A stretch of 33,252 nt of DNA from Thermoplasmatales archaeon (GTDB lineage Archaea; Thermoplasmatota; E2; DHVEG-1). The stretch spans positions 310,385 to 343,636 of the forward strand of contig CP070712.1 of assembly GCA_020350365.1 (NCBI GenBank), read 5' to 3'. The first letter of the stretch is position 1; every line of letters starts with the position of its first letter. Below, one piece after another: positions 1 through 8,145 of the stretch. The notes under the pieces are model-generated. The model searched no databases. It worked only from the letters and a program-made list of their open reading frames with translations, and was not told the DNA's origin. The translations under genes and the position numbers were made by a program.

Positions 1-343
1 TAAAATGTAAATTAAAAATAGTAACAGGAAATAATCCAACACATATAAGTGATAATGAGCTAATAGCAAGAAGGTATCCTCCGGCTTTTATAGATAAGAT
101 TTTTATTAATCCTATCGAGAAAATAAATCCCAGAAACCCAGAAAATATCAAACCATTGTTAAGAAAAAAGGCAGAAATTCCTCCCGCACCTAAATCACTT
201 ATTGCATTGTTTGTCCATTTAAACCATGGTGAAAATAACATTGCAATTAAAATATTAATCAAAAAAACAAAAGGCATAATTATACCACAAAGCCCTGCTA
301 ACTTTGTTGTATCAATAATATTAATACGTTTTTTATGTCCCAT
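1..343 (-). CDS. DUF998-type membrane protein, 3' part missing
   Basis: An open frame starts at ATG 343 and runs off the left edge, giving 114 residues. After a short basic N-terminus (MGHKKR) come hydrophobic segments: a first helix around residues 16-37, then a soluble turn containing FKWTNNAISDLG, then further helices. A first helix followed by a W-x-N-x-I-S-D-L-G loop is typical of DUF998 proteins, which usually have about six membrane helices and no assigned function; the remainder would lie outside the window. No Shine-Dalgarno sequence is visible. An AT-rich TATA-like stretch lies about 29 bases upstream, so the transcript is probably leaderless. The family call is from motif recall and was not searched. 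Confidence 0.7.
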   Translation of the reverse strand, partial: MGHKKRINIIDTTKLAGLCGIIMPFVFLINILIAMLFSPWFKWTNNAISDLGAGGISAFFLNNGLIFSGFLGFIFSIGLIKILSIKAGGYLLAISSLSLICVGLFPVTIFNLHF

Positions 344-647
344 TTCATTAATATTGTAGGTTTAATTTTATTTATATTTTTTTATTATATTACTATTTGT
401 TTGAGAAATCATAAAACTTTATGTATTAATAATACATTCAAGAATTCTGGGGGAATTTGGTGGACCAAACTAAGGGTAAAGGATGGGTCTTCCATTACCG
501 ATTCCTCGGTAAAAATGTGTTTGGGGTTTGATGGGGACCAAATACGATTTACGAGTTTCATGCACGGCATGATAAAAATATGTAAAATAAATACACCTCA
601 TTCCCCCCTATATATTATGTTTTTTCAATAAAAAAATTATTAGAAAA
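344..647. other. Gene-free stretch dense in palindromes
   Basis: This 304-base gap lies downstream of orc1/cdc6 and upstream of the DUF998 gene. Bases 443-576 are richer in G than the flanks and carry six short inverted repeats: AATTC/GAATT (443-457), TTTGGT/ACCAAA (456-469), GGTAA/TTACC (475-499), TTACCGA/TCGGTAA (495-512), TTTGG/CCAAA (520-542) and TCATGC/GCATGA (558-572). I recognise no RNA family here. It could be an untranslated RNA, a set of protein-binding sites, or origin-associated sequence, since initiator boxes lie on the other side of cdc6. A 98-codon plus-strand frame crosses it but has no ribosome site or recognisable product. Confidence 0.5.
366..379 (-). promoter_or_regulatory. 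TATA-like box for the DUF998 gene
   Basis: On the minus strand this reads AAATATAAATAAAA, centred about 29 bases before ATG 343. This is the spacing expected for an archaeal TATA box on a leaderless or nearly leaderless transcript. The surroundings are also AT-rich, so the exact box is uncertain. Confidence 0.35.
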
Positions 648-1865
648 TCATATCAAACGTGTTTGACCACGGATTTTATAATTTGATAGTTCTTTAAATA
701 CATCATCCTCATGTAAAATATTTAAAATATCTTCTAATGAATAGGATATTTTTATGTCTCTAGTTCTTCCATATCTTCCTTTAGAGATAACACGGGCAGT
801 AATTATTCCAAGCATATCAAGTTCAGATATTAAGTCAGCAATCCGTCTTTGTGTAAGAATATCGGTTCTAATTTTCTTACTTAAATCCTTATATATTTCA
901 TAAACTTCTCCAGTTGTAATAGTTCCATTAGAACCAACTTTCTGATTTTGCTTTTCTTGCAATAGGATTGCTAAAAGTATTAATTTTGACTGAGTGGGCA
1001 ATGTTCTTACAACTTCAATAATTCTATCGATTTCTATTTTGTTTTGTGCAAGACGAACATGTTTCTTTGTTATTTTTAAGGCTTTTCCTCTTTCAGCAAG
1101 CTCGGCAGACATTCTTAAAAGATCCAATGCTCTCCTTGCATCTCCATGCTCCTGGGCTGCAAGAGCAGAACATAGCGGAACTACGTCCCCTTCAATAGAA
1201 TTTGGTTTTAAGGCCGTTTTTACTCTTTGAATTAATATATCTTCTAGTTCTTTTGCATCATAAGGAGGAAATATCATATTTTCCTCACCCAGACTTGATT
1301 TTACACGAGGATCTAAAAATTCAGTAAACTTAAGATCATTGGAAAGCCCTACAATCGATACTCTTGCATTATTAAGATCTGCATTAATTCTTGACAGATT
1401 ATAAAGTGCCTCATCTCCCTTTAATTTATCAACTTCATCAAGAATAATAACGGTAACTCCGCCTTCTTTTTCTATCATCTGCTTTAATTTTGTAAAAACT
1501 TCATCTGTTGGCCAACCTGTAAAAGGAATTCGTTCAGACCAATCATCAATAAAATGATTTGCAATATTTTGTAAAAGCCGGTATTGCGTATCAACAATCT
1601 CACAGTTAATATAAATAAAATTTACTTTTTTTCCTGTTTCTTTTCCTTTTGATAAAAGCTTATTTCCAACATATTTTGTAACAGCTGTTTTTCCAGTTCC
1701 TGTTTTCCCATAAATAAAGACATTGGACGGAGTTTCGTCTCGTAAAGCAGGTACAAGCACAGAAGCCAAACCATCAATTTCTCTGTCTCTATGAGGTAAG
1801 GTTTCAGGCATATATGTCGGTCTCATAGCTTCTCTGTTTAAAAATAGACCATTAAATTTAAGCAA
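648..1865 (-). CDS. orc1/cdc6: Orc1/Cdc6 replication initiator
   Basis: An AAA+ origin-binding protein that recognises ORB elements and helps load MCM helicase. Numbered from TTG 1865, it shows Walker A GKTGTGKT (53-60), Walker B VIILDEVD (139-146), sensor 1 GLSND (173-177), an LDPRV arginine-finger region (about 185-189), sensor 2 GDARRALD (241-248) and a C-terminal winged-helix domain (about 290-405). Length is normal for the family. The start is uncertain. TTG 1865 has no good ribosome site, and the in-frame sequence upstream, NSDIFGRL, matches the usual N-terminal helix of archaeal Cdc6, but no ATG, GTG or TTG occurs between 1868 and the stop near 1925. Its promoter probably lies inside the origin region, allowing autoregulation. 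Confidence 0.95.
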   Translation of the reverse strand: MLKFNGLFLNREAMRPTYMPETLPHRDREIDGLASVLVPALRDETPSNVFIYGKTGTGKTAVTKYVGNKLLSKGKETGKKVNFIYINCEIVDTQYRLLQNIANHFIDDWSERIPFTGWPTDEVFTKLKQMIEKEGGVTVIILDEVDKLKGDEALYNLSRINADLNNARVSIVGLSNDLKFTEFLDPRVKSSLGEENMIFPPYDAKELEDILIQRVKTALKPNSIEGDVVPLCSALAAQEHGDARRALDLLRMSAELAERGKALKITKKHVRLAQNKIEIDRIIEVVRTLPTQSKLILLAILLQEKQNQKVGSNGTITTGEVYEIYKDLSKKIRTDILTQRRIADLISELDMLGIITARVISKGRYGRTRDIKISYSLEDILNILHEDDVFKELSNYKIRGQTRLI

Positions 1866-1966
1866 TCGACCAAATATATCACTATTTACTGTCTTTCTCT
1901 CCTTCGTAAAAATATCTCCCCCGGGCTAATGTAATCAGCCATGGCATATTAAAAATTTTTGTATTA

Positions 1967-1997
1967 TTTTTCTCCTGATTTTCTCCTGTTGAAAAAG
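1967..1997 (-). repeat. Degenerate third ORB-like element with TTTTCTCCTG repeats
   Basis: Two direct copies of TTTTCTCCTG lie in tandem, 13 bases apart, followed by TTGAAAAAG. On the minus strand, TTTTTCAACAGGAGAAAA resembles box 1 (TTTCCACAGGAAAT) with a two-base insertion and the same orientation. The match is partial, and it also overlaps the likely cdc6 promoter region. Confidence 0.35.
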
Positions 1998-2006
1998 TGA
2001 GAGAGG

Positions 2007-2032
2007 AAGGCCCTTATTTCCTGTGGAAATCG
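2007..2032 (-). repeat. ORB-like initiator box 1
   Basis: The minus strand reads ATTTCCACAGGAAAT then AAGGG and CCTTCC. It agrees with box 2 at 20 of 26 aligned positions and lies in the opposite orientation. The dyad TTTCC/GGAAA plus a downstream G-run is the known ORB pattern bound by Orc1/Cdc6. Confidence 0.75.
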
Positions 2033-2172
2033 TATATAAATATTTTAAAATCTTTAAATTTTTTTATATTTATATTTTTAAAAATCAGAATATTCAAATA
2101 TTTAAAAATTTATACCCTTCTGGATATACTTACGTTTTAAAATTTTTTTAATAACATATACTTACAATTTTA

Positions 2173-2198
2173 TTTTCCACACGAAATGAAGGGGTTCC
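2173..2198 (+). repeat. ORB-like initiator box 2
   Basis: The plus strand reads TTTTCCACACGAAAT then GAAGGGG and TTCC. This is the better match to the archaeal ORB consensus, in which a TTCCA/GAAAC-type dyad is followed by a GGGG string. It faces away from box 1 across the AT-rich core. Confidence 0.75.
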
Positions 2199-2227
2199 CC
2201 CAAAAAAATTAATAAAAAAATTTTTAA

Positions 2228-2467
2228 CTATTGACCCCCAATAATAATTACATCCTTTACGGACTTTATAGAATTGAATGGAAAAACAAGATTACCTTGA
2301 TTATCTAAATGATATAATCTTGGATCTATATCATCTGAGGGTTCTACAAGAATTCCAACTAACTCTCCTGTTGTACTATCAACAGTAGAATTCCTCATTA
2401 TTCCTAAATATAAACCTTCTTCGCTCATCACAGATTTTCCTCTAAGTTCATTTTCAGTAACTTTCAA
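2228..2467 (-). CDS. PRC-barrel domain protein
   Basis: A 79-residue single-domain protein. The pattern ELRGKSVMSEEGLYLGIM, then a strand-rich segment with GELVGILVEPSD, then FPFNSIKSVKDVIII, matches the PRC-barrel fold. That fold occurs as small stand-alone archaeal proteins and in RimM and photosynthetic reaction centres, and usually mediates protein or RNA contacts. The TTG start at 2467 is supported by GGAGGG seven bases upstream. It follows the CDC48 gene by 29 bases on the same strand, so the two are probably co-transcribed and it may be a partner of that ATPase. That link is inferred from position only. Its 3' end borders the origin region. Confidence 0.8.
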   Translation of the reverse strand: MKVTENELRGKSVMSEEGLYLGIMRNSTVDSTTGELVGILVEPSDDIDPRLYHLDNQGNLVFPFNSIKSVKDVIIIGGQ

Positions 2468-2496
2468 TTTTTATCCCTCCTTTTTATTAATTTACC

Positions 2497-4890
2497 TTAC
2501 ATATATTGAATATCTTTTTCGCTTTTATCCTTTTTGGCTAATCCACTACCTAGGGTTTCAGATAGCTTATCATAGAATTTAATTATATTTGGTGTAATTG
2601 TAGCACGAACATCGTCCATTGCTTTTTGGAAGTGAGCCTTTCTAACCTTATTTGCCTTTTCATTTTCTCTAACTGCAATCATTGCTGCCTCCCTACAAAG
2701 AGATTCAATGTCAGCACCGGAATATCCATTAGTTTTAATAGCAAGCCAATAAAATAATTTATCTTTATCAGATAGTTTCTTAGTATTAATATCAGATTCT
2801 AAGGATTCTTTATCTAAATTATCATTTTCAGATTGAGGTATCTCTTCACCCTTAGTGCCAATTTTAATTAAGTGTTTTTTCTTTTTTATAAAATCATCAG
2901 TTTCACCTGTTAGTTGAATATCAAGTTCTTTTAATTCTTGTTTTGTTAATGATATTGGCATACCTTTTGTATGTATCTTGAAAATTTCTAAACGAGCAAG
3001 TTTATCTGGTGAATGAATCAATACTAATCTGTCGAAACGCCCTGGTCGCAACAAACCAGGATCGATGATATCTGGACGATTGGTAGCACCAATGACAACG
3101 ACGCCCTCCATACTTTCTAAACCATCAATGCTTGTTAAAAGTTGATTTACAACACTATCTGTTACATGAGTTCCTGTATCAGTTCCTCTCATTGGGGCAA
3201 TAGAATCAAGTTCATCTAAAAATACAATAGTTGGAGCAACTTGTCTTGCCTTTTTAAATAATTCACGGACAGCCTTTTCACTTTCGCCAACCCACTTACT
3301 CATAACTTCGGGTCCTTTAATTGATATAAAATTAGCTTTTGATTCATGAGCAACGGCTTTAGCAAGTAACGTCTTTCCAGTACCTGGTGGTCCATAAATT
3401 AATATTCCCCTTGGCGGAGTAATGCCCATTTTTTTGAATACTTCTGGTTTTGTAAGTGGCCATTCAACAGCTTCTCTGAGTTGTTGTTTAGCACTTTCTA
3501 GTCCTCCAATATCTTCCCAGGAAACCTTTGGGACCTCAATTAAGAACTCCCTCATTGCTGATGGCTCAATTCCTCTATGGGCACTTTTAAAATCATCCAT
3601 TGTGACTTCCATTTTCTCAAGAAGTCCGACAGGGATTGGTTTTTCGAGATCTATTTCTGGAAGATATCTTCTTAAAGCATTCATTGCTGATTCTCGAGCA
3701 AGAGCTGCAAGATCTGCACCGACAAAACCATAAGTTATGTCAGCAAGCTCTTCAAGATCACAATCTTTACACATTGGCATTCCTCGTGTATGAATCTGTA
3801 GAATTTCTTTTCTACCTGTTCTGTCTGGAGCGTCTATTCTGATTTCTCTATCAAATCTTCCAGGTCTTCGAAGAGCAGGATCTAGAACATCTGGAATATT
3901 GGTAGCTCCAATAACTATTAATTTCCCCCGACCTTTAAGTCCATCCATAAGTGTTAACATCTGTGAAACAACACGACGCTCAACTTCCCCATGAACCTCA
4001 CTTCTTTTTGGTGCAATTGCATCAATTTCATCAATGAATATTATAGATGGTGCATTTTTTTCGGCTTCTTCAAAAATCTTTCTAAGGTTTTCTTCACTTT
4101 GGCCATAAAATTTACTCATGATTTCTGGACCATTAATCGTATAGAAATTTGCACCTGACTCATTTGCCACAGCTTTAGCAATTAATGTTTTACCAGTCCC
4201 GGGTGGGCCATGAAGCAGTACTCCTTTTGGAGGGTCAATACCTAATCGATCAAAAAGCTCAGGATGTTTGAGCGGAAGTTCTATCATTTCTCTTACTTTT
4301 AAAATTTCATCATGAAGACCACCAATGTCCTCATAGCTAACTCTTGGCCCTTCCATTTCAATTTCTTTTGCCGCTTCTTCCTTTACTTTTATTAGAGTCT
4401 CTTCACTAATAGATACAATTCCTGCAGGATTTGTATTAATAATAACAAAAGGTAGTGAGCTTCCAAATAATGCAATTCCAGGTATAATTACACTATCTCC
4501 TTTAGTCAGAGGTCTTTTTAATAATCCTTTTTTAATTAGATTGTCAATGCCACTTCCAAACTGAATTTGTTGACCTTTTGATATTAATGGAGCAAGTGTT
4601 ACATCTTTTGCCTCTTTGACCTCAGCTCTTTTTATTTTAACACGTTCCCCAAGACCACTACCACAATTTTTTCTTGTTAAGTTATCAATACGAATTATCC
4701 CTTTCCCTTCATCAGTAGGATGCGCTCTCCAAACGACAGATGCTGTCTTTTTTGTACCCTCAATTTCAATGACATCTCCTATAGATAAATCTAAATTCAT
4801 ACGTGTTTGATGGTCAATACGTGCTCTACCATAACCAACATCTTGTTGAAATGCTTCTGATATCTTTAATACGGCTTCTTTATCTTTCAT
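2497..4890 (-). CDS. cdc48: CDC48/VAT-type AAA+ ATPase
   Basis: A double-ring unfoldase, the archaeal p97/VAT homologue, feeding substrates to the proteasome or remodelling complexes. Order of parts in 797 residues: N-domain with double-psi barrel (about 1-180, including GRARID and GDVIEIEG), D1 with GPPGTGKT (228-235) and IIFIDEID (283-290), D2 with GPPGTGKT (500-507) and IVFLDELD (555-562), and GATNRPD (601-607). Between IHTKGMPI and NGYSGADIE, where family members usually have about 15 residues, there is a charged stretch of roughly 65 residues (about 648-715). The C-terminus ends IQYM, a poor match to the proteasome-docking HbYX tail. A ribosome site (GGTGGGAG) precedes ATG 4890. The PRC-barrel gene follows. 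Confidence 0.97.
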   Translation of the reverse strand: MKDKEAVLKISEAFQQDVGYGRARIDHQTRMNLDLSIGDVIEIEGTKKTASVVWRAHPTDEGKGIIRIDNLTRKNCGSGLGERVKIKRAEVKEAKDVTLAPLISKGQQIQFGSGIDNLIKKGLLKRPLTKGDSVIIPGIALFGSSLPFVIINTNPAGIVSISEETLIKVKEEAAKEIEMEGPRVSYEDIGGLHDEILKVREMIELPLKHPELFDRLGIDPPKGVLLHGPPGTGKTLIAKAVANESGANFYTINGPEIMSKFYGQSEENLRKIFEEAEKNAPSIIFIDEIDAIAPKRSEVHGEVERRVVSQMLTLMDGLKGRGKLIVIGATNIPDVLDPALRRPGRFDREIRIDAPDRTGRKEILQIHTRGMPMCKDCDLEELADITYGFVGADLAALARESAMNALRRYLPEIDLEKPIPVGLLEKMEVTMDDFKSAHRGIEPSAMREFLIEVPKVSWEDIGGLESAKQQLREAVEWPLTKPEVFKKMGITPPRGILIYGPPGTGKTLLAKAVAHESKANFISIKGPEVMSKWVGESEKAVRELFKKARQVAPTIVFLDELDSIAPMRGTDTGTHVTDSVVNQLLTSIDGLESMEGVVVIGATNRPDIIDPGLLRPGRFDRLVLIHSPDKLARLEIFKIHTKGMPISLTKQELKELDIQLTGETDDFIKKKKHLIKIGTKGEEIPQSENDNLDKESLESDINTKKLSDKDKLFYWLAIKTNGYSGADIESLCREAAMIAVRENEKANKVRKAHFQKAMDDVRATITPNIIKFYDKLSETLGSGLAKKDKSEKDIQYM

Positions 4891-5021
4891 TAAGCTCCCA
4901 CCAAATAAAGGTCTTTTTAGAGCTAATAAAGAAGTTATTATTATAATTTTTTCTGTTGTTGAAAATTCAATTTTTTATTATTTGAATCATTATTAGGGGC
5001 TAAACAGCATTTACATAACAT

Positions 5022-5036
5022 AATTTTTAAATTATT
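5022..5036 (+). promoter_or_regulatory. TATA-like box for the OB-fold/transporter pair
   Basis: TTTTTAAATTAT is centred about 27 bases before ATG 5057, the position expected for a leaderless archaeal transcript. It lies in the 166-base divergent gap shared with CDC48, whose own promoter would be nearer 4935-4950. Confidence 0.4.
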
Positions 5037-5056
5037 ATTGCTAAATTCGATTAAAA

Positions 5057-5698
5057 ATGAAGCTAAAATATTTTTCCATGCTTTTCTCAATAATAGGAAT
5101 ATTGGTATTATATATGATATCAAAATTTTCCCAGGCACCAGTTATAACAATTAGTGATATTCAAAACTACGAAGGAAAACAAGTTACTCTTAGAGGTATT
5201 GTAACAGAACATCATTTAACAAAATTCGGAAGTCAAATAATAAAGATTGCAGATAATAATAGCTCAGTTGAGATTTTTTTAGAAGGAAAAACTGATGTAG
5301 AGTATGGAGATGAGATTCAAGCAACTGGTGAGGTACAAAATTATAAAGATATTTGGGAACTAATCGTTAATGATATTCGTCAATTACAGATTCTAAAAAA
5401 ATGGCAAAATATATCTTTTCCTCTTTGGCAGATTGCAGAAAATCCTACAAGATACCTAAATATAAATGTAAATATTACTGGATATATAGAATCTGTTTCT
5501 AATGCGTATTTTTTACTTGTTGATATTGAAAGAAAACATTCGTTAATAATTTATTATTCTATTTCAAAAAATATTACTCTATATCCTGGGCAAAAAATTT
5601 GCGCATCAGGAAAATTCACATTCGATGAAAAAAATTTCAGGTATATGCTAGATATTTGTGAAGAAAATCATGGTATTGCTATAGCTAAAACAGAGTAA
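5057..5698 (+). CDS. Membrane-anchored protein with two OB-fold-like domains
   Basis: A 213-residue protein with one N-terminal membrane helix (about 7-23). Two beta-rich segments of about 85 residues follow, each resembling an OB fold: one from VTLRGIVTE (about 47) to QLQILKKW, one from VNITGYIES (about 138) to FRYMLDICE. Features such as G-x-V, VEYGDEIQATGEV and YPGQKICASGKF are typical of nucleic-acid-binding tRNA_anti-like OB domains. The N-in helix would probably place them outside the cytoplasm, so a DNA- or RNA-binding role is unsure. The gene ends 5 bases before the TctA-like transporter and is surely co-transcribed with it. The actual ligand is unknown. Confidence 0.7.
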   Translation: MKLKYFSMLFSIIGILVLYMISKFSQAPVITISDIQNYEGKQVTLRGIVTEHHLTKFGSQIIKIADNNSSVEIFLEGKTDVEYGDEIQATGEVQNYKDIWELIVNDIRQLQILKKWQNISFPLWQIAENPTRYLNINVNITGYIESVSNAYFLLVDIERKHSLIIYYSISKNITLYPGQKICASGKFTFDEKNFRYMLDICEENHGIAIAKTE

Positions 5699-5703
5699 TA
5701 TTT

Positions 5704-7044
5704 ATGCTTCCTCTTCTTCTTGTTATTCTCTTTTGTTTTTTTGGAGTAATTACTGGTATTGCTACAGGTTTATTGCCGGGACTACATGTAAATAATATTG
5801 CTCTTATTCTTCTTTCATTATCCGGTGCCATTGTTGCAGGGTTTAGTTTTCTCTTTGATTATGGGATATCAGAGCAGTTTATTTTTATTCTAATTTGTAT
5901 TTATATCATATCAACCTCAATCTCTCATACATTTCATGATGTAATACCATCAACTTTTTTAGGGGCACCTGACGAGGATATGGCACTATCAGTTCTGCCT
6001 GCACATTCATTACTTTTAGAAGGTAAAGGCTATGAAGCAGTTGCTCTTTCTGCAATGGGCAGTTATGGTGCTATTTTATTTTGTTTTCTTTTATTATACC
6101 CAATTCGTTTTATTATCGGAAATCCTTTGTTTTTTTATGAGTCTTTAAGGGAAATTATGTTGTTTGTTTTAATCGCAATCTCAATTCTTATGATTGCAAC
6201 TGAAAAGGCAAAGATTGATGATTTTATAAAAAAGGGTATGGCTCCCTCTATCTTGGGAATGTTATTTGCTATCTTTGTCTTTCTTTTATCTGGCATCTTT
6301 GGTATTGTTATTTTTCAGGTACCTGTTGACTCTCCAATAGGTCTTTCATCTCCTGTTTTATTTCCAGCTCTTGCAGGTCTTTTTGGCACTCCAACGCTTT
6401 TGACATCAATTATGACAAAACCTGTGATACCCAAGCAAGAAATTTTAGAACCAACCCTTGATAATAACACCAAGAAATCATCCATTTTATCTATTACTAC
6501 TGGTAGTCTTGGTGGAATCCTTGTTTCAATAATTCCAGGCATTACCTCTGCCACTGGAACTATACTTGCAATGAATGCAAGAGGAGAATCAGATAAGAGA
6601 CAGACAATTATTACTCTTTCATCTGTAAATACGGCTTGTGCATTCTTTGTTGTAGTTGTGATGTTTATTATCTTGAGGTCTAGAAGTGGTGCTACTCTTG
6701 CTGCTATGGAACTTATGTCTGTTGATGAATGGACTACAATACTTCTTCCAACAAATCTATGTTATTTTCTAATTTCACTTCTATTGGGCGGTACACTTTC
6801 TTATTTCTTAACAATAAAAGTTGGTAAGATATTTGCAAAAAAATTTGCAAATGTTCCTTATTCATTAATTGTAAAACTAACAATTTCAATGATAGTTATT
6901 CTTGTTTTGCTTTTTACTGGAATAGCAGGAATTCTAATTCTTATTGTTGCAACATTAATTGGGCTTCTGCCTGTTGAATGGGGCGTGAGAAGAAGTCACT
7001 GTATGGGTATACTTTTGATTCCAATTATTCTTTATTTTCTCTAA
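5704..7044 (+). CDS. TctA-like integral membrane protein (COG1784 / DUF112)
   Basis: A 446-residue polytopic protein with about ten to twelve hydrophobic segments. The N-terminal GLLPGLHVNN and the block TFLGAPDEDMALSVLPAH, followed by LLEGKGYEAVALSA, are characteristic of the archaeal branch of the TctA family. The second half repeats the pattern with GGILVSIIPGITSATGT. In bacteria TctA works with TctB and a periplasmic receptor to import tricarboxylates. No such partners are seen here, so the archaeal substrate is unknown. The only companion is the membrane-tethered OB-fold protein immediately upstream. Its stop codon abuts that of the convergent DUF2240 gene with no gap. Confidence 0.85.
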   Translation: MLPLLLVILFCFFGVITGIATGLLPGLHVNNIALILLSLSGAIVAGFSFLFDYGISEQFIFILICIYIISTSISHTFHDVIPSTFLGAPDEDMALSVLPAHSLLLEGKGYEAVALSAMGSYGAILFCFLLLYPIRFIIGNPLFFYESLREIMLFVLIAISILMIATEKAKIDDFIKKGMAPSILGMLFAIFVFLLSGIFGIVIFQVPVDSPIGLSSPVLFPALAGLFGTPTLLTSIMTKPVIPKQEILEPTLDNNTKKSSILSITTGSLGGILVSIIPGITSATGTILAMNARGESDKRQTIITLSSVNTACAFFVVVVMFIILRSRSGATLAAMELMSVDEWTTILLPTNLCYFLISLLLGGTLSYFLTIKVGKIFAKKFANVPYSLIVKLTISMIVILVLLFTGIAGILILIVATLIGLLPVEWGVRRSHCMGILLIPIILYFL

Positions 7045-7533
7045 TTAATTATCAATAAAAATTAAGTCTTCAATTTTATCGTAAAAATCATCGAAATTAA
7101 TGTTATATTCCCTGCCAATAAGAATTGCTGCAACTTCTTCAGTTATGTTTTTTTCTTTAGCCATTTTATTTATTAATTCATTCATCTGATCTGTAGCAAT
7201 ATTTTTGTTTTTCTCTATTAATTTTTTTAATTCATCTAAAATGGATACAGGCTTTTCCTCTATATTGTCTTTTGTTATTTCAAAGACTTTTTTGGAAGGT
7301 GTAAAACCAACAGGCACATTTGTTTTTTCATAGTCAAAATTTGGCTTGATTAGAGTATCTCTTTTAATTAATAAATTCTCTTTTATTGCTGAATTTATAA
7401 AAGCTTTGGCATCGTCTGGTGTGAACCAATTCAAATCCATTGAAAGGGCTAGATAAAGATCAGAAAACTTAAGATGCTCTTTTCCACTTCTTTTGAATAA
7501 AAAGGAGATTATTATTTCTCTTTCGGAATCCAT
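7045..7533 (-). CDS. DUF2240 family protein
   Basis: A 162-residue soluble protein. The N-terminal half (IISFLFKRSGKEHLKFSDLYLALSMDLNWF and the following helices) has a winged-helix look. WFTPDDAKAFINSAIKENLL is the most family-like stretch of archaeal DUF2240 (COG3612). The C-terminal half is helical, with NMNELI-like repeats and acidic residues. Function is unknown; a DNA- or RNA-binding role is possible from the fold only. It overlaps the upstream HisA-related gene by 22 bases, so translation is probably coupled. Confidence 0.75.
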   Translation of the reverse strand: MDSEREIIISFLFKRSGKEHLKFSDLYLALSMDLNWFTPDDAKAFINSAIKENLLIKRDTLIKPNFDYEKTNVPVGFTPSKKVFEITKDNIEEKPVSILDELKKLIEKNKNIATDQMNELINKMAKEKNITEEVAAILIGREYNINFDDFYDKIEDLIFIDN

Positions 7534-8114
7534 TTTTTAAACTCCTTTATCTTATCAAAGTCAATTAATAATCCCTTGATGCCAAAACCCTTCCAATAAG
7601 ATATATTTTTTATATTAGATTCATAAGTATAAATCTTATTTTTCATTCCAATTGTTTTAAAATAATCACTATCTTGAAAGCTAGATTCTATTTTTTCTCT
7701 TGTGTAGAAATTTACAAAACCGTCTATTTGCTGTAAATGTATCTCTCTAAAATCATATTTTCCTTTATATTCAAAATCAAGGTTTGTAAAAATTTTATTT
7801 TCAGTAATGTCCTTTATATCTGAAAAATTGATATTTGGCCAAAGCGGTTTTCTTAGAGTTATTGCAGTAGCCCCAGCCATGACTGAATCAACAACATCAC
7901 CTAGGTTTTTTGGTCCAAAATCTACCCATAACTCATAGGAGCTTGACAGTCTTTGAAATGTACATAGATTTGGTTTATCTTTATCTATTCCATCTAAATC
8001 CAAGATGTAAATTTTTTGATTTTCATCAAATTCTTTTAAAAAATCTTTAAAAAAAGATTTGGGATGATCAAGAATTCTTTGTTTTTTTAGCTTTATTATA
8101 GGAATAAGCTCCAT
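7512..8114 (-). CDS. HisA/HisF-related TIM-barrel protein (COG1411)
   Basis: A 200-residue protein with beta-alpha barrel pieces. IYILDLDGIDKDKPN corresponds to the first strand and the catalytic-Asp position of HisA. WVDFGPKNLGDVVDSVMAGATAITLR resembles the middle strands, where the family reads out its phosphate-binding loops. HisA itself is about 240 residues and has clear GG(I/V)R and GG..S loops, which are not evident here. It is therefore better assigned to the archaeal proFAR-isomerase-like group of unknown activity than to HisA. It overlaps the DUF2240 gene and may share its transcript. Confidence 0.7.
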   Translation of the reverse strand: MELIPIIKLKKQRILDHPKSFFKDFLKEFDENQKIYILDLDGIDKDKPNLCTFQRLSSSYELWVDFGPKNLGDVVDSVMAGATAITLRKPLWPNINFSDIKDITENKIFTNLDFEYKGKYDFREIHLQQIDGFVNFYTREKIESSFQDSDYFKTIGMKNKIYTYESNIKNISYWKGFGIKGLLIDFDKIKEFKKWIPKEK

Positions 8115-8145
8115 GTTCCTATAAAGAACTAATAGTAATAAAAGT

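Larger units (their letters stand above)
1927..2205. other. Probable chromosomal replication origin (oriC)
   Basis: The gap between cdc6 and the PRC-barrel gene (1866-2227, 362 bases) has the architecture of an archaeal origin. Two origin-recognition-box-like elements face each other about 140 bases apart, one on the minus strand (2007-2032) and one on the plus strand (2173-2198). Between them is a strongly AT-rich stretch (2033-2172) suited to unwinding. The adjacent initiator gene is the classic archaeal context. Known ORBs combine a TTCCA-type dyad with a following G-rich string; both boxes show this. Origin activity is inferred. Confidence 0.8.

Noticed and set aside
335-631. Plus-strand 98-codon frame across the palindrome-rich gap
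   Set aside because: No ribosome site, no recognisable domain, and it overlaps the start of the DUF998 gene and the palindromes; more likely a chance frame.
3422-3842. Plus-strand frames inside the CDC48 gene
   Set aside because: They lie antisense to a strongly supported coding region and match nothing known.
4941-5138. Minus-strand 65-codon frame in the CDC48/OB-fold gap
   Set aside because: Overlaps the OB-fold gene on the opposite strand and has no ribosome site or domain.
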